Shown piece after piece: positions 13,531 through 26,813 of a stretch of 64,000 nt of DNA; position 1 is the stretch's first letter; every line of letters begins with the position of its first letter. The DNA is from Megachile rotundata (Eukaryota > Arthropoda > Insecta > Hymenoptera > Megachilidae). The stretch spans positions 10,087,926 through 10,151,925 of the forward strand of contig NC_134984.1 of assembly GCF_050947335.1 (NCBI RefSeq), read 5' to 3'. Under the pieces are notes generated by a model, which saw only the letters and a program-made list of their open reading frames with translations, ran no database searches and had not been told where the DNA came from. Position numbers and translations under genes: made by a program.

Positions 13531-13800
13531 TGGTATCCCAAATTCTCCAATTTCTAATTTTTCAAATTCCCAAAGTTGCTGAATTCTCAAATTTCTAATA
13601 GTGCAAATCCCAAATTTTCAAATTTCTAATTTTTAAAACCTCCAATTTCCACATTCTAAATTCTCAAATGTCTAATTCCTCAAATCCCAAAATATCTAAA
13701 TTACTAAATTTCCGTTATATGTAATAATCTTCTAGTTTCCAAGTTTCCAGATACCCAAATTTAGAAATTCTTCATTTCTCAAATTTATAATATTTAGTAC
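13531..13800. repeat. C-biased degenerate repeat, inverse of its left neighbour
   Basis: At about 13531 the strand bias flips: TTTGAGAAT-type words are replaced by their complements (CCCAAATT, TTCTCAAAT). This is low-complexity sequence of the same word family in the opposite orientation. Confidence 0.65.
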
Positions 13801-13828
13801 ACCGAAATTCTTATATTTCTAATGCAGA

Positions 13829-14240
13829 AACATCCAAATATCTAAACACTCAAATATCCAAATATCAAAATACTCAAACATCCAAATATCTAAACACTCA
13901 AATGTCCAAATATCTCAACACTCAAACATCCAAATATCTAAACACTCAAATGTCCAAATATCCAAATATCTGAACACTTAAATGTCCAAATATTTAAACA
14001 CACAAATGTCGAAATATCTATACACTCAAACATCCAAATATCTAAACACTCAAACATCCAAATATCCAAACAACAAAATACCCGAACTCCTACACTTCCA
14101 AGTATTCCAGTACCCAAATATTACCGTTCCAAAACACCCTAAAAGTCAACGTGTCCTTCTACAAGTACTCAAGTACCCAAATCTCACCGTTCCAAAACAT
14201 TCAACCGTCCAAAACACCCTAAAAGTCAATGCGTCCTTCT
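13829..14240. repeat. 24-bp minisatellite and a 82-bp tandem duplication
   Basis: The first part (to about 14075) is built from 24-bp units, CAAATATCTAAA followed by CACTCAAACATC. Since 24 is divisible by 3, it opens a frame of 8-residue repeats that I regard as incidental. Next, a segment containing CCAAAACACCCTAAAAGTCA occurs near 14129 and again near 14211. Confidence 0.8.
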
Positions 14241-15750
14241 ACAACATATCCTCTTCTCCATATTCACCATACATATCGACCGCCTAATTTACTCTCGACC
14301 TCGTCCATCCTCCATTCTCCCAAGATTCTCCAGATAGGGTTACACAGCCTGACACACAGTAACCGCACGTATCCAAAATCACGGAATTCTTAAGACCCGC
14401 GCAAAGAACAACGCCGTTTAGAGTCCCGGGTGCAGCCAATTATCACGGTCGAATTTCCAAAAGCGTCGAACATTAGAAAGTCGCCGACTCCGAACCTTTG
14501 ATTTACAATTTCCAGATTTTCTTGCAGCTGGTATATCGAACAATCTCGCGGATAATCGTACGTTCATTACGCTGCTTGCATATTATTTACTTTCCTCGTG
14601 GAGCCTAGCGTCCCGGCGAAGATGCATATCGCCATGAAAACCTCTAGGAAAGAAGGGAACAGAAGGGGGGAGAAGGCGAAAAAAAATGAACGGAGAGAAA
14701 AAGGGACAAGCCGCTCGCGTAGAAACCGATAATTTAAACGGATTTTTCAGCGTGACATCGTTACGCGACTCCACACGGCATTCCGTGTGCTTTCGTGCCT
14801 CCATCCTTGTAATGACATACACCGTGCGATACAACGAATATCGCGTATCGATCTGGCATTATGATTATTATTGCGTTATGCCTTGCCACGATTGAGACCT
14901 TCGTTTGCAACACGTATCGCGCACGCACACCTTCGATTCTGAGTTTATGCTCGTCTCGTGGACGATGCACGCTGAAAATCGTGATATCATCCAAGACAGT
15001 GGCTGCTTTTTGTCGAACAAAAGAAACTAATTCTTTGGGTGTTTGTGAACGGCTCACCGGGAATAGTAATTACTGCCCAAACTTGGCTTTGACGTGCGCG
15101 TCTGAGCAGTTGGCTCTTGCGAGATATGCGGAAATATTGGTATGAAAGTAGCATGATCGACTGGTCAAACTTTAGTGATTTCTTTTTGATAGGATACTGT
15201 TTTAATTTGTGGACGTAGGAAGGCTACTGGGAGGACTCGATCTTGTTCGTTTGTCTACACGCTACAAACCGCCATTTTGGGTCTTTTCACTTGAAATTTC
15301 GAGGGTAGATTCGTAAGACATTCTCAGATTGCTGTATGGATCTTGGCAGCGAGCTGACGATAGGAATCTGTCGTTATTGACGTCGATTATCACCGAATCG
15401 ATAAGAAACCTAGTTTTAGTATCGTTTTCGATCATTTTTGATATGTAAACTCGATTAAACACAAGTTCAAAGCTCTACAATAACTCGTCATCCATGATAA
15501 TTGACATCGGTCGTCATTGACATCGATCGTCTTGAAATCAGCTATAATTCTATTTAGCTTTCGATAGTTTCAGACTTAGTTTCAGTTTAATCGTGTGGAA
15601 CGACTTTAAAATCTCTACATCTCTTATTCTACCTACATGATTAGGTACTCCAAATTTTGAATATACATTCGAATTCGAATGAGGTACCTTGTCTGTAGAA
15701 CCGTAGTTAGTTTAAGAGTGGTGTTAATACTTGATATATTCTAGTATAGA
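14241..15750. other. CpG-richer unique sequence without a recognised gene
   Basis: Base composition is more even and CpG-rich from about 14290 to 15150. Overlapping frames of 66-101 codons on both strands (for example 14861-15145 plus) have no family features that I recognise. Confidence 0.4.
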
Positions 15751-16737
15751 GGGTGTGTAAATTTTCAAATTCCCAATTTGCACATTCACAAATGTTTTAT
15801 CATTTAAATTTTCTAATTTTTATATTTGAAAATTTCAGAATTCCAATTTCCCAAATTTCAAGATTTGTAAAGTTTTATATGCATAAATTCGCAATCTCCC
15901 ACACCTAGAAACTCTGAAATCACAAAATCACCATATTTCCTCGTTTCTAAACTAAATAAATAATTTTATATTTCCACATTCTTAGACTAGTGGATCACCA
16001 AATTACCATGTTTGCAAAACTTCCAAATTCTCAATTTGAAAAAGAGAAGTGCAAGAAATGTATCGGAACATTCCGTTTGCAAAATTTCAATTGAATATCT
16101 CAGACTTGGAGACTTATTGTAAACGTATTTATTGAAATTAAGCTAGAATTTCATAGCTTAAAAAGATTCTTGTTTGTTTCATTTACAGTCAAAAATTTAT
16201 TCCATGTACGATGTATTTGTTAATAAAGTTCTTGATGTTACTATTCTTAAAAAAAAAACCTCGCTAAAATCTTCTTTCCATTTCGCTAAATCATAATCGC
16301 GTTTAATTCTTTCATTTCGTTTCTAATTCACTACATCACAGTGCATTAACGATTTTTCCGTAATCAATTACTAAAACATGTTTGTACCGAATTGCAAACA
16401 CTTTCTACAAACTTTCAGTTTCAAATAACACCGAAAGTATTAAACACTAACTTCAATGGAAAACAATCACAAAATCACCAATATTTTCTTATTGTGTATC
16501 ACTGTTGATTGTGTCTCATTGAATCATGCGACGGATAGGCTCCTTGCGATTACTCGTACCTCTTATGATTCGCATAAATATTTGTACTTTACTACTAATT
16601 GGACCTGTATGAAAGCTTTTTTCAGAGAATACTAAATGTGACATAAAAAGTCAAAGATTACAGCTCACATAAATTAGTAAAATTACTTAGCAAAATTACA
16701 TAAACAAAATTGAACCATTTGTCACGCTATATATTAT
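15751..16737. other. AT-rich sequence with a C-biased low-complexity stretch
   Basis: 15760-16050 holds degenerate AAATTTCC/CAAATTTC words like the larger arrays in this window. The rest is AT-rich with nothing recognisable. Confidence 0.5.
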
Positions 16738-16895
16738 TACTATTATTAATATTATTATATTGTTAAGAATATTACTATTATTATACTGTTAAGAATATTA
16801 ATACTATTATACTGTTAAGAATATGAATATTATTATATTGGTAAAAATATTAATATTACTTATTCTGTGCAAATAATACTAATAATATTGTTATT
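16738..16895. repeat. AT-rich 26-bp tandem repeat
   Basis: Four or five imperfect units of about 26-29 bp of the form TATTATACTGTTAAGAATAT plus six bases. Confidence 0.75.
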
Positions 16896-17129
16896 AAACA
16901 GTGCACGTATTTCTAGGTTAGATAATATTTAGATCAATTTATATGTGAGTCTGAATTTGTATTTATATGACTGACCATTAAATGATTGAATTTAGGATCT
17001 AGTCCAGATGAGGGCACTTAATCTCCTCGATACTGACATTAAATTTCCAAATTATTAGAATTGTTGTACAAGAAATATGTTTTTTTATTTGTCACAGAAT
17101 ATAAAAACTATAGACAGGCATTGGGGCTA

Positions 17130-17515
17130 TGACCAGCGGTTTTTCTGACCAATGGTTATGACTAATGGTATTCATGATCAATTGCATTTGTCACCAATGG
17201 TATTTATGACTAATGGTATTTCTGATCAATGGTATTTGTGGCCAATGGTGTTTGTGATCAGTGGAATTTGTGACCAACGGTTCTTATAGCCAATAATACT
17301 TATAATAATTGTAACCAATAGTATGTATAACCACTGTTACTTATAACCAATGGTATTTATAACCAATATTACTTATTATCAATGGTATTTATAACAAATT
17401 GTATTTACAACCAATGATACTTATAATCAATAGTACTTATCACCAATGATACTTATAACCAATGTGAATAACTTGTAATCAATGATATTCATGATTAATG
17501 GTACTTATAATGACA
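17130..17515. repeat. 16-bp minisatellite
   Basis: About 23 degenerate units of the form AATGGTATTTATGACC. Variation is mainly at the ATGACC end. Confidence 0.85.
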
Positions 17516-17798
17516 CTTCTATACTAGTAAAAAGAATTGAATATGGAACTTGAACAGTTAATGTGCATATGTTGGCGATATTTCAAGATTGACAATGTTC
17601 AGTAATATTTGTAACTATTTATAGAAATATCTATTAATTGTTTAGTAACTATGTACAGAAATATTGATAGTATTGCAGTGACAATACATATACATACATA
17701 TTACATAAATATTGTGTTGACACTAAATATACATGTACTCATCGAGATATTATATTGACAATACATCTACATATGTATATCGATTAATATTATATTAA

Positions 17799-17999
17799 CA
17801 CTAAAACTACCAAAACGATCAAATATCCAATTTACAAGCTTCCTATAACTTACACAATTTGTCAAGCTAACTTGAGTTTCATCAAAATAAAGAATTAACA
17901 TGTACGTCGATTTACTTTTCATCGCTCAGATTTCAATTGCATTACTAACTTCAAGTTAAGCTACACACTGACTCTAGTTAAATTATGCACTGACCAAGT
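17799..17999. mobile_element. Possible TTAA-target MITE (degenerate)
   Basis: The left edge reads TTAA followed by CACTAAAACTACC, nearly identical to the end of the clear TTAA element at 43921. A TTAA preceded by AAGTG closes the segment 201 bp later, but the right end otherwise matches poorly. The similar length is suggestive. A chance right edge is possible. Confidence 0.3.
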
Positions 18000-18610
18000 G
18001 TTAAAAGTAATTCGTTTCACCGTAAGTTTATCGATTTTTCTAAGCGACTGCAAGAATTTGACACGAAACCATAAGCGGCATTGTAAGTAATGTATGACCA
18101 ATCGTTAATTGAGAGTGTTCGAATAGTTCTGCAACTCACGGTAGATTTACTTCCTCCGTTGGCGCGACCTGACCTCTCGAATCGCGACTATTATCGACTA
18201 GATTGTCACGTCGGCGTACGAGGCCGTTCGATTATTATGACGAATGCACGTATCGATGGCGCAAGCCGTCTGAATTTATTATGCACCGGTCAAATTAAAA
18301 AGGATGTGGCCGACTCCAACGTCCACTTCCTCTAATCGTAACAGCGGCTGTGGGAACACACTGGTCGATGTACCTTCGAGGAGAAGCCTATTGTCTATAG
18401 TCATTTATCAATGGTTGGTTAATGACGCGAGTCGCGAGTGCAAATTGTTGCTTATTGTTGTATCTAGCGCGAAATTGCTGCGTTAACGGCGAACGTTTAA
18501 CGCTTTTCGTATGGAAATTGAAAAATACCTTGCAGGATTAACGCTAGGTTAGGACGTTCGGTATGCAGCTGCTTCCAGATTCAAAATACTAGGTATTGAA
18601 AGTGATCTAA
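18000..18610. other. CpG-rich unique patch
   Basis: More even base composition and frequent CpG between 18060 and 18520. Plus-strand frames at 18090-18335 and 18304-18486 are short and unrecognised. Confidence 0.4.
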
Positions 18611-18660
18611 GTACATTTAAGTACATTTAAGTACATTTAAGTACATTTAAGTACATTTAA
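18611..18660. repeat. Five perfect copies of GTACATTTAA
   Basis: A short perfect 10-bp microsatellite that abuts the orphan transposon end at 18666. Confidence 0.95.
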
Positions 18661-18665
18661 GTATA

Positions 18666-19003
18666 AGGTGAAGTGGGGTATCATTAATCATATTTTACTT
18701 ATGATTGCACACGATTCATGATCATATATCAGATTTTTAAATAATCTTGAGTAGATTTTGAAAAAATTACACTGAGTATGTACGTAGTTTTTGGTAGACA
18801 TCTCATGACATTAAATGTAGTGTTCATTTAGCAAAATAAAGACAAAATACATATAATTTCTGTAAATCGTTTTCAAACAATGATTGTGAGGTTTTTAAAA
18901 ATTTAATCAATTAAACTAGTTTTTAATGAAATATTTTACATTTTATGAATTATCTATTGCAAGTACAGTTTATAAGTATAAATAGCAATTTTTTACAAGG
19001 TTA
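18666..19003 (+). mobile_element. Orphan left end of the TA-MITE family
   Basis: Begins TA then AGGTGAAGTGGGGTA, matching the first 15 bp of the TA-MITE, and then diverges into AT-rich sequence unlike the MITE interior. The full copy 2 begins 338 bp later. No matching right end was found, so this may be a relative truncated by deletion or a different internally deleted family member. Confidence 0.5.
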
Positions 19004-19502
19004 AAGTGAAGTGGGGTAAGTGCAGACTGGTTTTTGTAAAGTTGGTATTTAAACGTAAGTATTTTCAATCTGCTATGTAAATACGTAACGCTGTCGATAT
19101 CGAACGCTTTGCACAATTACTATTATTTAATTAATATTAACTACGACCTTAATTTTCCTTGTACATTTTGATTTTGATAGGAAATTGTTTAAAATGTAAA
19201 CTACTCTGCACTTTCCCCGAAAATGGGGTAAGAGCGTAACTTGAAGTTAAATACTTTGAAACTTTATTTCATGTGCAATGGGGCAAGAGCAGAATTATTA
19301 ACAAATCTGCTATAAAATGCTTTTTACTGCATTATGCAAGTACTCTATACTGCAAACAAGTACTCTTAGCTGAAATATAAAGGGGATATAGTGAAAGAAA
19401 ACAAGGAAACAAACATACTAAATGGAGAAATTTCGCTCGTATTGTAATAAAAATAGCCTGTATACGCACTTGCCCCGTTTACGAACTTACCCCACTTCAC
19501 CT
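19004..19502 (+). mobile_element. TA-flanked 500-bp MITE, copy 2
   Basis: 499 bp, in the same orientation as copy 1 and nearly colinear with it. The left end is AAGTGAAGTGGGGTAAGT (one change), the right end is CTTACCCCACTTCACCT, and TA flanks both sides (19002-19003, 19503-19504). It has no coding capacity for a transposase. A minus-strand frame through it is shared with copies 3 and 4 because the DNA is nearly identical. Confidence 0.9.
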
Positions 19503-19504
19503 TA

Positions 19505-21140
19505 CGTAAATACTTCAATACTGTACTACCTAATACAATTTTCAATTGCTTCAGTGTAGCAGTCAATGTGTTAATATACTTGATAACGATAATAACATCA
19601 ATCTGAAGTAACTTCACACAATTAAAATTTGCTACTGATTTTAACAATATACTATCGCACATAATATCGACTTTAACATGCAAAAATTTTCATTGTTCAC
19701 GTAATAATATAAACAGCGATATTAAGAATTTTAGTGAAATTGTCAACTTAATCTCTTTTATCATGTTAATGTTGATCAACTTGCATAAAAAGTGGCACAC
19801 TTGTTGACATCTACATTTTAAATTCGTGTGAAAAAGGAAATCGATAAGACACGTATTCATCATTGTATACTTTCCTCACTAAACATGTTGACTGTCAAGT
19901 GAAAATTGATATGAATATGGTTCATTTACTGCAATGATGGTTACAGTTTTTTTAGGTATTAGCATAAATGAAAATTATTCGTATTGGTACTTTTTACTCA
20001 TTGAGTGTTGAGCTTTTATCAACAAATACAGGAAGATACATTATTTTTGTATGCTTTTATTATACAAGGTTATAGTGTTTTAGAATAATTCTACAATATT
20101 GATTTATGATAATTAAAACACTAATTTAAAATGATTTTTAAGTTAGATCTTAAATATTTAGTACTTCATTTGTATTGTTGTTTTAAGTATTTGATTTCAT
20201 TGAATTTATAGTGTCAGAAATAACATTGAATGACGAGAAAAGATTATGAAATTCAAGAACAATTATTATTGTTTTAATTATATAGATGTGTCACATGATT
20301 CACAATGATAATAATTATGATTGCATTAATAATGACAAGTATAAATAACTATTATTATTAATTTACAAATAATTCATGTTTGTCCTGCTAAAAATATTGC
20401 CCTATTTATAAAATATGATGAAATAAAATTTCTCTGGAAATAACAAAAAATGTTTTATTAGTAAGTCACTACTTAAAATTATTAATTATTAACTGTTAAC
20501 TTGCATTGTGGACTTATTTTGTCATAAAATTTAATGAAACTACTATTTATTAAAACTTCCAGATAAATTTACTAATTTTGTGGTTGTACGAATACTAAAC
20601 TCAATGTTTGTATATTTCTTCAGATTTTTTAACTATTTTTGTTGATTTCATGAAACATCTAAATACCTAAATCTTGTTCTCATGTATTATAGAAATTTCT
20701 CAAAATATATACCCAGAATTTTATTAGTATTACGAAGATTATTTAGAAAACTACCCTTTTCAATATTATTTGAATTTTATGTTACCCTAAAAAACTTTCT
20801 CTTCAACTCATATACATATTATACCATGCTTCAAATATTATGCTGTTGTTCACAAACAAAAGCAATATTTTTCCTCAAATAATTTCTTAGTAAACAACAA
20901 TTGATAAAATTATAATAATCAAAGAAAAACATACAAGTAACATAAAACTGACATAAAAAAATCCACCTTTAAAGGAGTTCATTTCCTGTTTATTCATCGC
21001 ATCGTGTATTTAATATCTTTATTTTTGACCGAAGTTTAATATTTTTCTGCATTTTAACAAGATTCAATTTATCACTTTAACCGCTGTTATATGGCCATGA
21101 TTATAAAGTTTTAATATATATAATTTACTAACGAGACTTT
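19505..21140. other. AT-rich sequence without a recognisable gene
   Basis: Contains GCAGTCAATGTGTTAA near 19558, a motif also found at 21487, 37203 and (partly) 41759, possibly a transposon end. A 66-codon frame at 20682-20882 is unremarkable. Confidence 0.5.
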
Positions 21141-21144
21141 CTTA

Positions 21145-21260
21145 TTGAAAATTTATTATTGTTTAATTAATTTTGTTTTTGAAAATTTATTATTGTTTAA
21201 TTAATTTTATTATTGAAAATTTATTATTGTTTAATTAATTTTATTGTTGAAAATTTATTC
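21145..21260. repeat. 34-bp tandem repeat, about 3.4 copies
   Basis: TTGAAAATTTATTATTGTTT plus 14 more bases recurs at 21145, 21179, 21213 and (partial) 21247, nearly perfect. Confidence 0.9.
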
Positions 21261-22190
21261 ATATTATTTTATTATTATACACATTATTTATGTAAATATA
21301 CATCTATAAAGTACTATTTACATAAAATTTCAAAAAAATATATTTCTGAAAATACTGTGCTCTGACGAATATATGCCCTTAATAATTTTCATTTTATTCA
21401 TCTTAAAGCTTGATACTTCAAATTTGCAAACGTTAACTATTCGCGTTAACAGTTAAAGTTTCAATTTTTCTCACAACTTTTCACTATGGCAGTCAATGTA
21501 TTATGTAACACAACCTGTTATTATTTTTGACTATTTCACTTAATAAAAATTGTAGCTTTCGTAATTTTATTCCAATTAAATTTTTTGGCTTCACTAAGCG
21601 TGAAATCTCTATTCACATGTAATAATGTACTTCCACAAATGCTCTTGCACGAGTCAATTTGTGCGAATTATACGGGGGTGTAAATTTAGCTTAATGGTGA
21701 TTCGGTGACAGCGTGCGGTTATTTTAGGGTTAATCACCGCTATAATATCGGGAAAACAACCAACTAGAAATAATCGTGTTTTGATGCAATGACCTAAACA
21801 TCGTGTGAAGTTATGCAACTATCGTTTGAAACAATTACGAAGTACGAAATATGACAATAACAAGGTGAAGAACACGATCTTTACAATTGCCTAATCAGCA
21901 ATGAAATTCCATCGCCAAATATATTATATAGAAATGTTAGAATTAGGTATGAAACATTGAAAGAACTATCAGCACATTCAAAAGGGAGTTATTTAAAATT
22001 CTGAGAAAATTAAATTACGTAGAATTGAAACATAATTTCAATACTTTATGTTAACGTTTAGAATTGTTAGAGAATTTTGCAGAAATTTCCCTTTTTTATT
22101 TTTAGAAAACTTTAACTGTGATTCGAAATTTTTTTCATGAAATTTCTTCTGCAGAAAATAATGAAAATATTAATTTTATGATTCTGTGAT
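21261..22190. other. AT-rich unique sequence
   Basis: Nothing recognisable except the dispersed motif CACTATGGCAGTCAATGTAT near 21481. Confidence 0.5.
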
Positions 22191-22510
22191 TTTGTAGTTC
22201 TATAACTTCATAAGTTTATGATCTCATAATTTCATTGCTTCATAATTTCATAATTTCATAAGTTCTGAATTTCACAGTTTCATAATTTTACAATTTTGCA
22301 ATTTTATAATTTTACAATTTTGCAATTTTATAATTTTACAATTTTACAAATTTTACAAATTTTATAATTGTACAATTTTACAATTTTACAATTTTACAAT
22401 CTCACAATTTCACAATTTCATAATTTATTGTTTTAATAATGTACTGTAAGTAATTTTACAATTCTACAGTTCCATAATTTTACAATTTCACAATTTTATA
22501 ACTTTAGAAA
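22191..22510. repeat. AT-rich low-complexity repeat
   Basis: Degenerate units of 8-11 bp, such as CATAATTT and ACAATTTT, in a long run. Confidence 0.75.
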
Positions 22511-23617
22511 TTTTTAATTCTATAATTCTACTATTTCTAAAGACTCATATACTTCAACTAAAAGTAACAAATGACATAAATAATAAATTTGTATTTGTTT
22601 CCTATATTATACACTGCTGACATTCTATCACAAAACGTCATCTTTGTTCTCCACGTCTTTAACTTGCAACCGTACATCAAAAACCAGTAAATGAAGCTAA
22701 CATCCATATTTTAATAAATTACATGCCTTTCTCTTCATATAATAATATAAATAAGTAAAAATTCAAATGTACATATGTGGATACACATATTCACATGTAC
22801 AAAACGTTCCTGCCATTTTATTCTGACAAGTATTTTAAAAACCTAATGTGCTTCTCTATCGAAAAGTTGCATCGACAAGAAAACATTTATGCGTCTAACA
22901 TATAATACATTTAATACATTTTTAATATAATTTACAATACATTTAAACGTTCGTACGTATAGTATTAAACGTATTATATTTTAACACGCTTGTAAGATTT
23001 TATGTTCAATTAAATCATCAGACGTTTTAGGATTAACATGACTGATTTTTCATACAGAGAGTAGTATATTATTACCATTGTATTTCTGATAATTTACTTT
23101 AAGAGAACAGTGAAGTTTCACATCACAGCGTTTAATAATATTTATATTTACAGTAACATGTACCATTTATAAAAGTAATCCTCCATTAAAAAATTCCTTA
23201 ATTAACTCAAGATAATGCATCTTATTTTCTAACATCAAAATTAAAATAATATAATTTGCATCTTTTAGTTAAACGAATTAAATTTCGCGATTTACGTTTT
23301 ACGGAAAAATGGCGGCGTCATTCCGTGACTTTGACTAGGGGTCTCTAATTTTATTTATGTAATCGAGATCATTCGAAAAGAAAGGATTTTAGTGTTTGAA
23401 ATTAAATACACGTTAGATGTATCAGGAAGTCTGTGTATGAAACATACAACTGGTACCCATTGTAAACACTTCTACACAAAACTCTAACGAGTGTGATCAG
23501 ATATTGTTTGTTGAGCAACATTCAATTGTTCACCTATCGCCTTTCGTGTTAAAACCGAGTTTTCGTTCAAAAAAATATTCGAGACAATAGTACCATCAAT
23601 TTGTAATTATCTTCTCG
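22511..23617. other. AT-rich sequence without a recognisable gene
   Basis: No gene, array or transposon signature is visible. A few CpG-containing words lie near 23280-23340. Confidence 0.5.
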
Positions 23618-23787
23618 AATCAAGGTTTATTTTCCTTCCCAAAATTTTCGGATGCAACAAAATTGCGTGCAATGGAGACGGAAATGTGAAATCAGAATCT
23701 GAATAAAATTATTTCACATCTCCGTCACCATCGGATGCAATTTTGTTGCACCTCCGAAAATTTTGGGAAGGAAAATAATCCTTGATT
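23618..23787. repeat. Long near-perfect foldback (75-bp arms, 18-nt loop)
   Basis: The left arm 23618-23692 and the right arm 23711-23787 are complementary over about 75 bp, with a 2-base bulge and roughly half a dozen mismatches. The loop is 23693-23710. Each outer arm starts with AATCAAGG and includes TTTTCCTTCCCAAAATTTTC. It could be a foldback transposon, a recent inverted duplication or a long RNA hairpin source. No clear target duplication flanks it, and strand cannot be assigned. Confidence 0.9.
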
Positions 23788-25220
23788 TATGTATCAATTC
23801 ATCATTTATGTATTAAGTTTACTGTCGATCATTTAATTGATACAAAAGGAGATACTAGATTTTTTTATTTGTTTAAAATACAATGTCTGTTACTTGCTAT
23901 TACTTCACAATTTAAGTAGTAGACGCAATTGACGTTTCACCGAAATATTTTTTAAATTATTAGATGTACAAAAGTGTCTAATAGCTTATGACCATTTTAC
24001 TATTTTGACAATAAACTATTTTTTCAAAACGAATTTTGTGAAAACAGTAAATTAATTTTTTAAGGCTAAACAATGGATAATCTGTTATTTACTGCATTAA
24101 TTTTATCTTGAACTAATTTTCTTATAATTTTAATACTGTGTTGCTAAAATTAGGCATCTAAATTTTACTGCATCTAAGAGGTAAATACATGTTAGAGAAG
24201 TGTTAGATTAATATTTACATTTAAACATAATAAAATTATTTTGTAAATAATATTTTAAATATGAATGTTCTACTGAATATGCTAGGTAACCACATATTTC
24301 TTTCTTTAAATTATGCACCATTTTATTCTTTTCGTATCACGAGTCATTTACGATTAAATTAATTTTGTTCAACATACGTCTGTTTCTACTCAGAAATAGA
24401 ATATTTGCATTATAAAATATAACAGTACACTGAGAAAGAAAAACACTGCAACACTGCTATCAAATGACTTTAATTAATAAAATAACATTTTATACAAACA
24501 TGATTTCAATTTTCCTATATTTACTATTAACATCAAAACTAAAATTGTGAAATAATAAACTTGAGCTTTTCAACACATTACATAAATTCATGTGTTCACT
24601 ATTAAAGAATAAAATGATAAATTGTTTATTCTATTTAACCACAAGATTGTATAAATTTTGTAACTCATTCTTCGTTCAAATATGTAATACCCTTTCACAA
24701 CAGTACGGAGCTCTCACAATTTAATGAGACTTAGTTTTACAAGTAGTAGAATATTTAAGTGATAAGATATGCAGGTAATGTACCTTCAAATTATTTCACT
24801 GTTCGAAAGATTAGTAACGTTTATTATAACTGACTCATTTAATTCTTAATGAATACTATTAAAACTGATACATTAACTTTTCGCATGTTAAATACTAACG
24901 AAAGTGGCAGTTTAGCAAACTTTGTCTACGAAAACACGTTTCAAAGATAGTACAGTTTACTAGTACATGTAACTGCAATTTTCACGTTGATAAATACAAA
25001 AACAAAAATACAAATTCACCGAAATGACGTACTCTATGAAAGTATTCATAATTTACAAGTTTCATTTAAATATTTCAGATTGATCTTGATAATTTCCGTG
25101 CAGAAAACACAGACCGTTCCAACAGATGACCGAAGCCAATTAGCAAAGATTTGAACAAAAAACAGTAATAAAATTTCTGAACTCATGACATAACATCGCA
25201 TTCGATTACATAAAGACTTT
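23788..25220. other. AT-rich sequence without a recognisable gene
   Basis: Strongly AT-rich. No open frame of note and no repeat array. Confidence 0.55.
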
Positions 25221-26550
25221 ACCTTGATATTATTTATAATCGTTATCGAGGATCACTCGCAACAAGCAATTCCGAATAACCCAATGTACTTCCTGCGCGT
25301 GAAAAATCGTTGTAAATAAAAGCGAAATAAAGGCAATAGGAGAAATATCGTAATATATCGTTGACAGTAAAACAAAAGCGAAGGAGCGTTTCGATTTTCG
25401 ACACACGAAGGTCCGATCGAAATCGAGCGGTATCTCGCGAGCGATCGATCGGCGCACGAACTCGGTTATCGACTCTCTGATCGCCGTTAACGAAGGTTTC
25501 ACGGTGTATTTTCGAAAAATCGGCTCGTAGCGCGCGCTGCCTCGTTCCCTCTCTCTCCTTCTCTCATATTCCCTAGCTGGTCTCCTCTTTCTCACTATGG
25601 TACACCCACGCGCGCAGCGCAACAACGAAACCGGCCGGCGGCTAAGAGAGAGTGTATTTCTCGCTTATTATCCTTTCCTTCGATTTCCTACCGTAAGGAA
25701 AAAGAATACGGCTCGTACGTATCGACGGTATCGTCTGTGCCCTCGGTCTGTGACTCACGTGTAGGCACTCGCCGCAAAAGATTTACAGCTCATTACCGAT
25801 TTCATAGCCCACAGTCACGATCGATCCTGTCACGGACCTAACATTCAAACACGACTGTCCATCCGTTGCGTTTCGCGCCAAAACTCCCTTACCTTTTCAA
25901 ACATCCATCCGTACCACGGGAGTCCTCGGGAGGTCCCATTCCTTGTGGGGATGAAAAGCGGATGATCAACGAGTTCGTAATCGGTAACGGATCGAACACG
26001 GTTACACTAGGTGTCACCTCGGGTCACCAGTTAAGTCACTAGACCGGACGGAGCCGCGGACACACGCTATTACCGAGACCCCCGGCCACGGCTCGTTACC
26101 GGCTCGGAGGATCGCGACGGAGCATAACACTGGGTGGTCGATGCGTGCACGACAACCACCGGGTTTCGCGTTAACCGCTCCACGCCAATGCAAATGTCAA
26201 ACGACGACGACGTCGGCTGGGTTCACGCCGGCCGTCGTTCGCGTGGGAGTGTGACATAATACAACAGCGCCGAGAGATGTTGACCGATTGTCACACAGGA
26301 TTCACGCCACTGTCGTTCGACGACACGACACCTAACCGGTGCACCTAGGTCCCTGCGGACGTTAGCGGGACGGGATTTATCGAGAATAAGCGAATCCACA
26401 GGTGGAAAACGTGCTGTTCGTGGTCTGGTCGGGCGCGTGTGTCCAACTCGTTCCCGGCAGCCGGCTTGGCTGTCCCTCGCGTGTTCCGTGGTGCACGACT
26501 CGAGCGCGGACTGAAGTCGAGCGCGCCGTGAGGTGAGCGGAGGTGACTTG

Positions 26551-26617
26551 CGACTCGACTCGACTCGACTCGACTCGACTTTGCTCGACTCCCCTCGACT
26601 CCGCTCGACTCGACTCG
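26551..26617. repeat. CGACT pentanucleotide microsatellite
   Basis: CGACT repeated about six times, then interrupted versions (TTGCTCGACT, CCCCTCGACT). It lies in the CpG-rich island. Confidence 0.9.
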
Positions 26618-26795
26618 GCCCGGCCCGAACCGCCGGCGAACACAGTGGCGGCGCCCCGGCTTTCTATGTTTCTGCGATATATACAGATATAACCGTGCAC
26701 CGACGTAACGACCACGAAGGATGCCCCCGGTACTCTCTGTCCCATCACCTGGCACACCTATCCTTCTCTCTGACTTTGCCCTACCTCCTGCTACG

Positions 26796-26813
26796 CTCTC
26801 TCTCTCTCTCTCT
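26796..26813. repeat. CT dinucleotide run
   Basis: A (CT)9-like run within a pyrimidine-rich stretch of the CpG-rich island. Confidence 0.9.
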
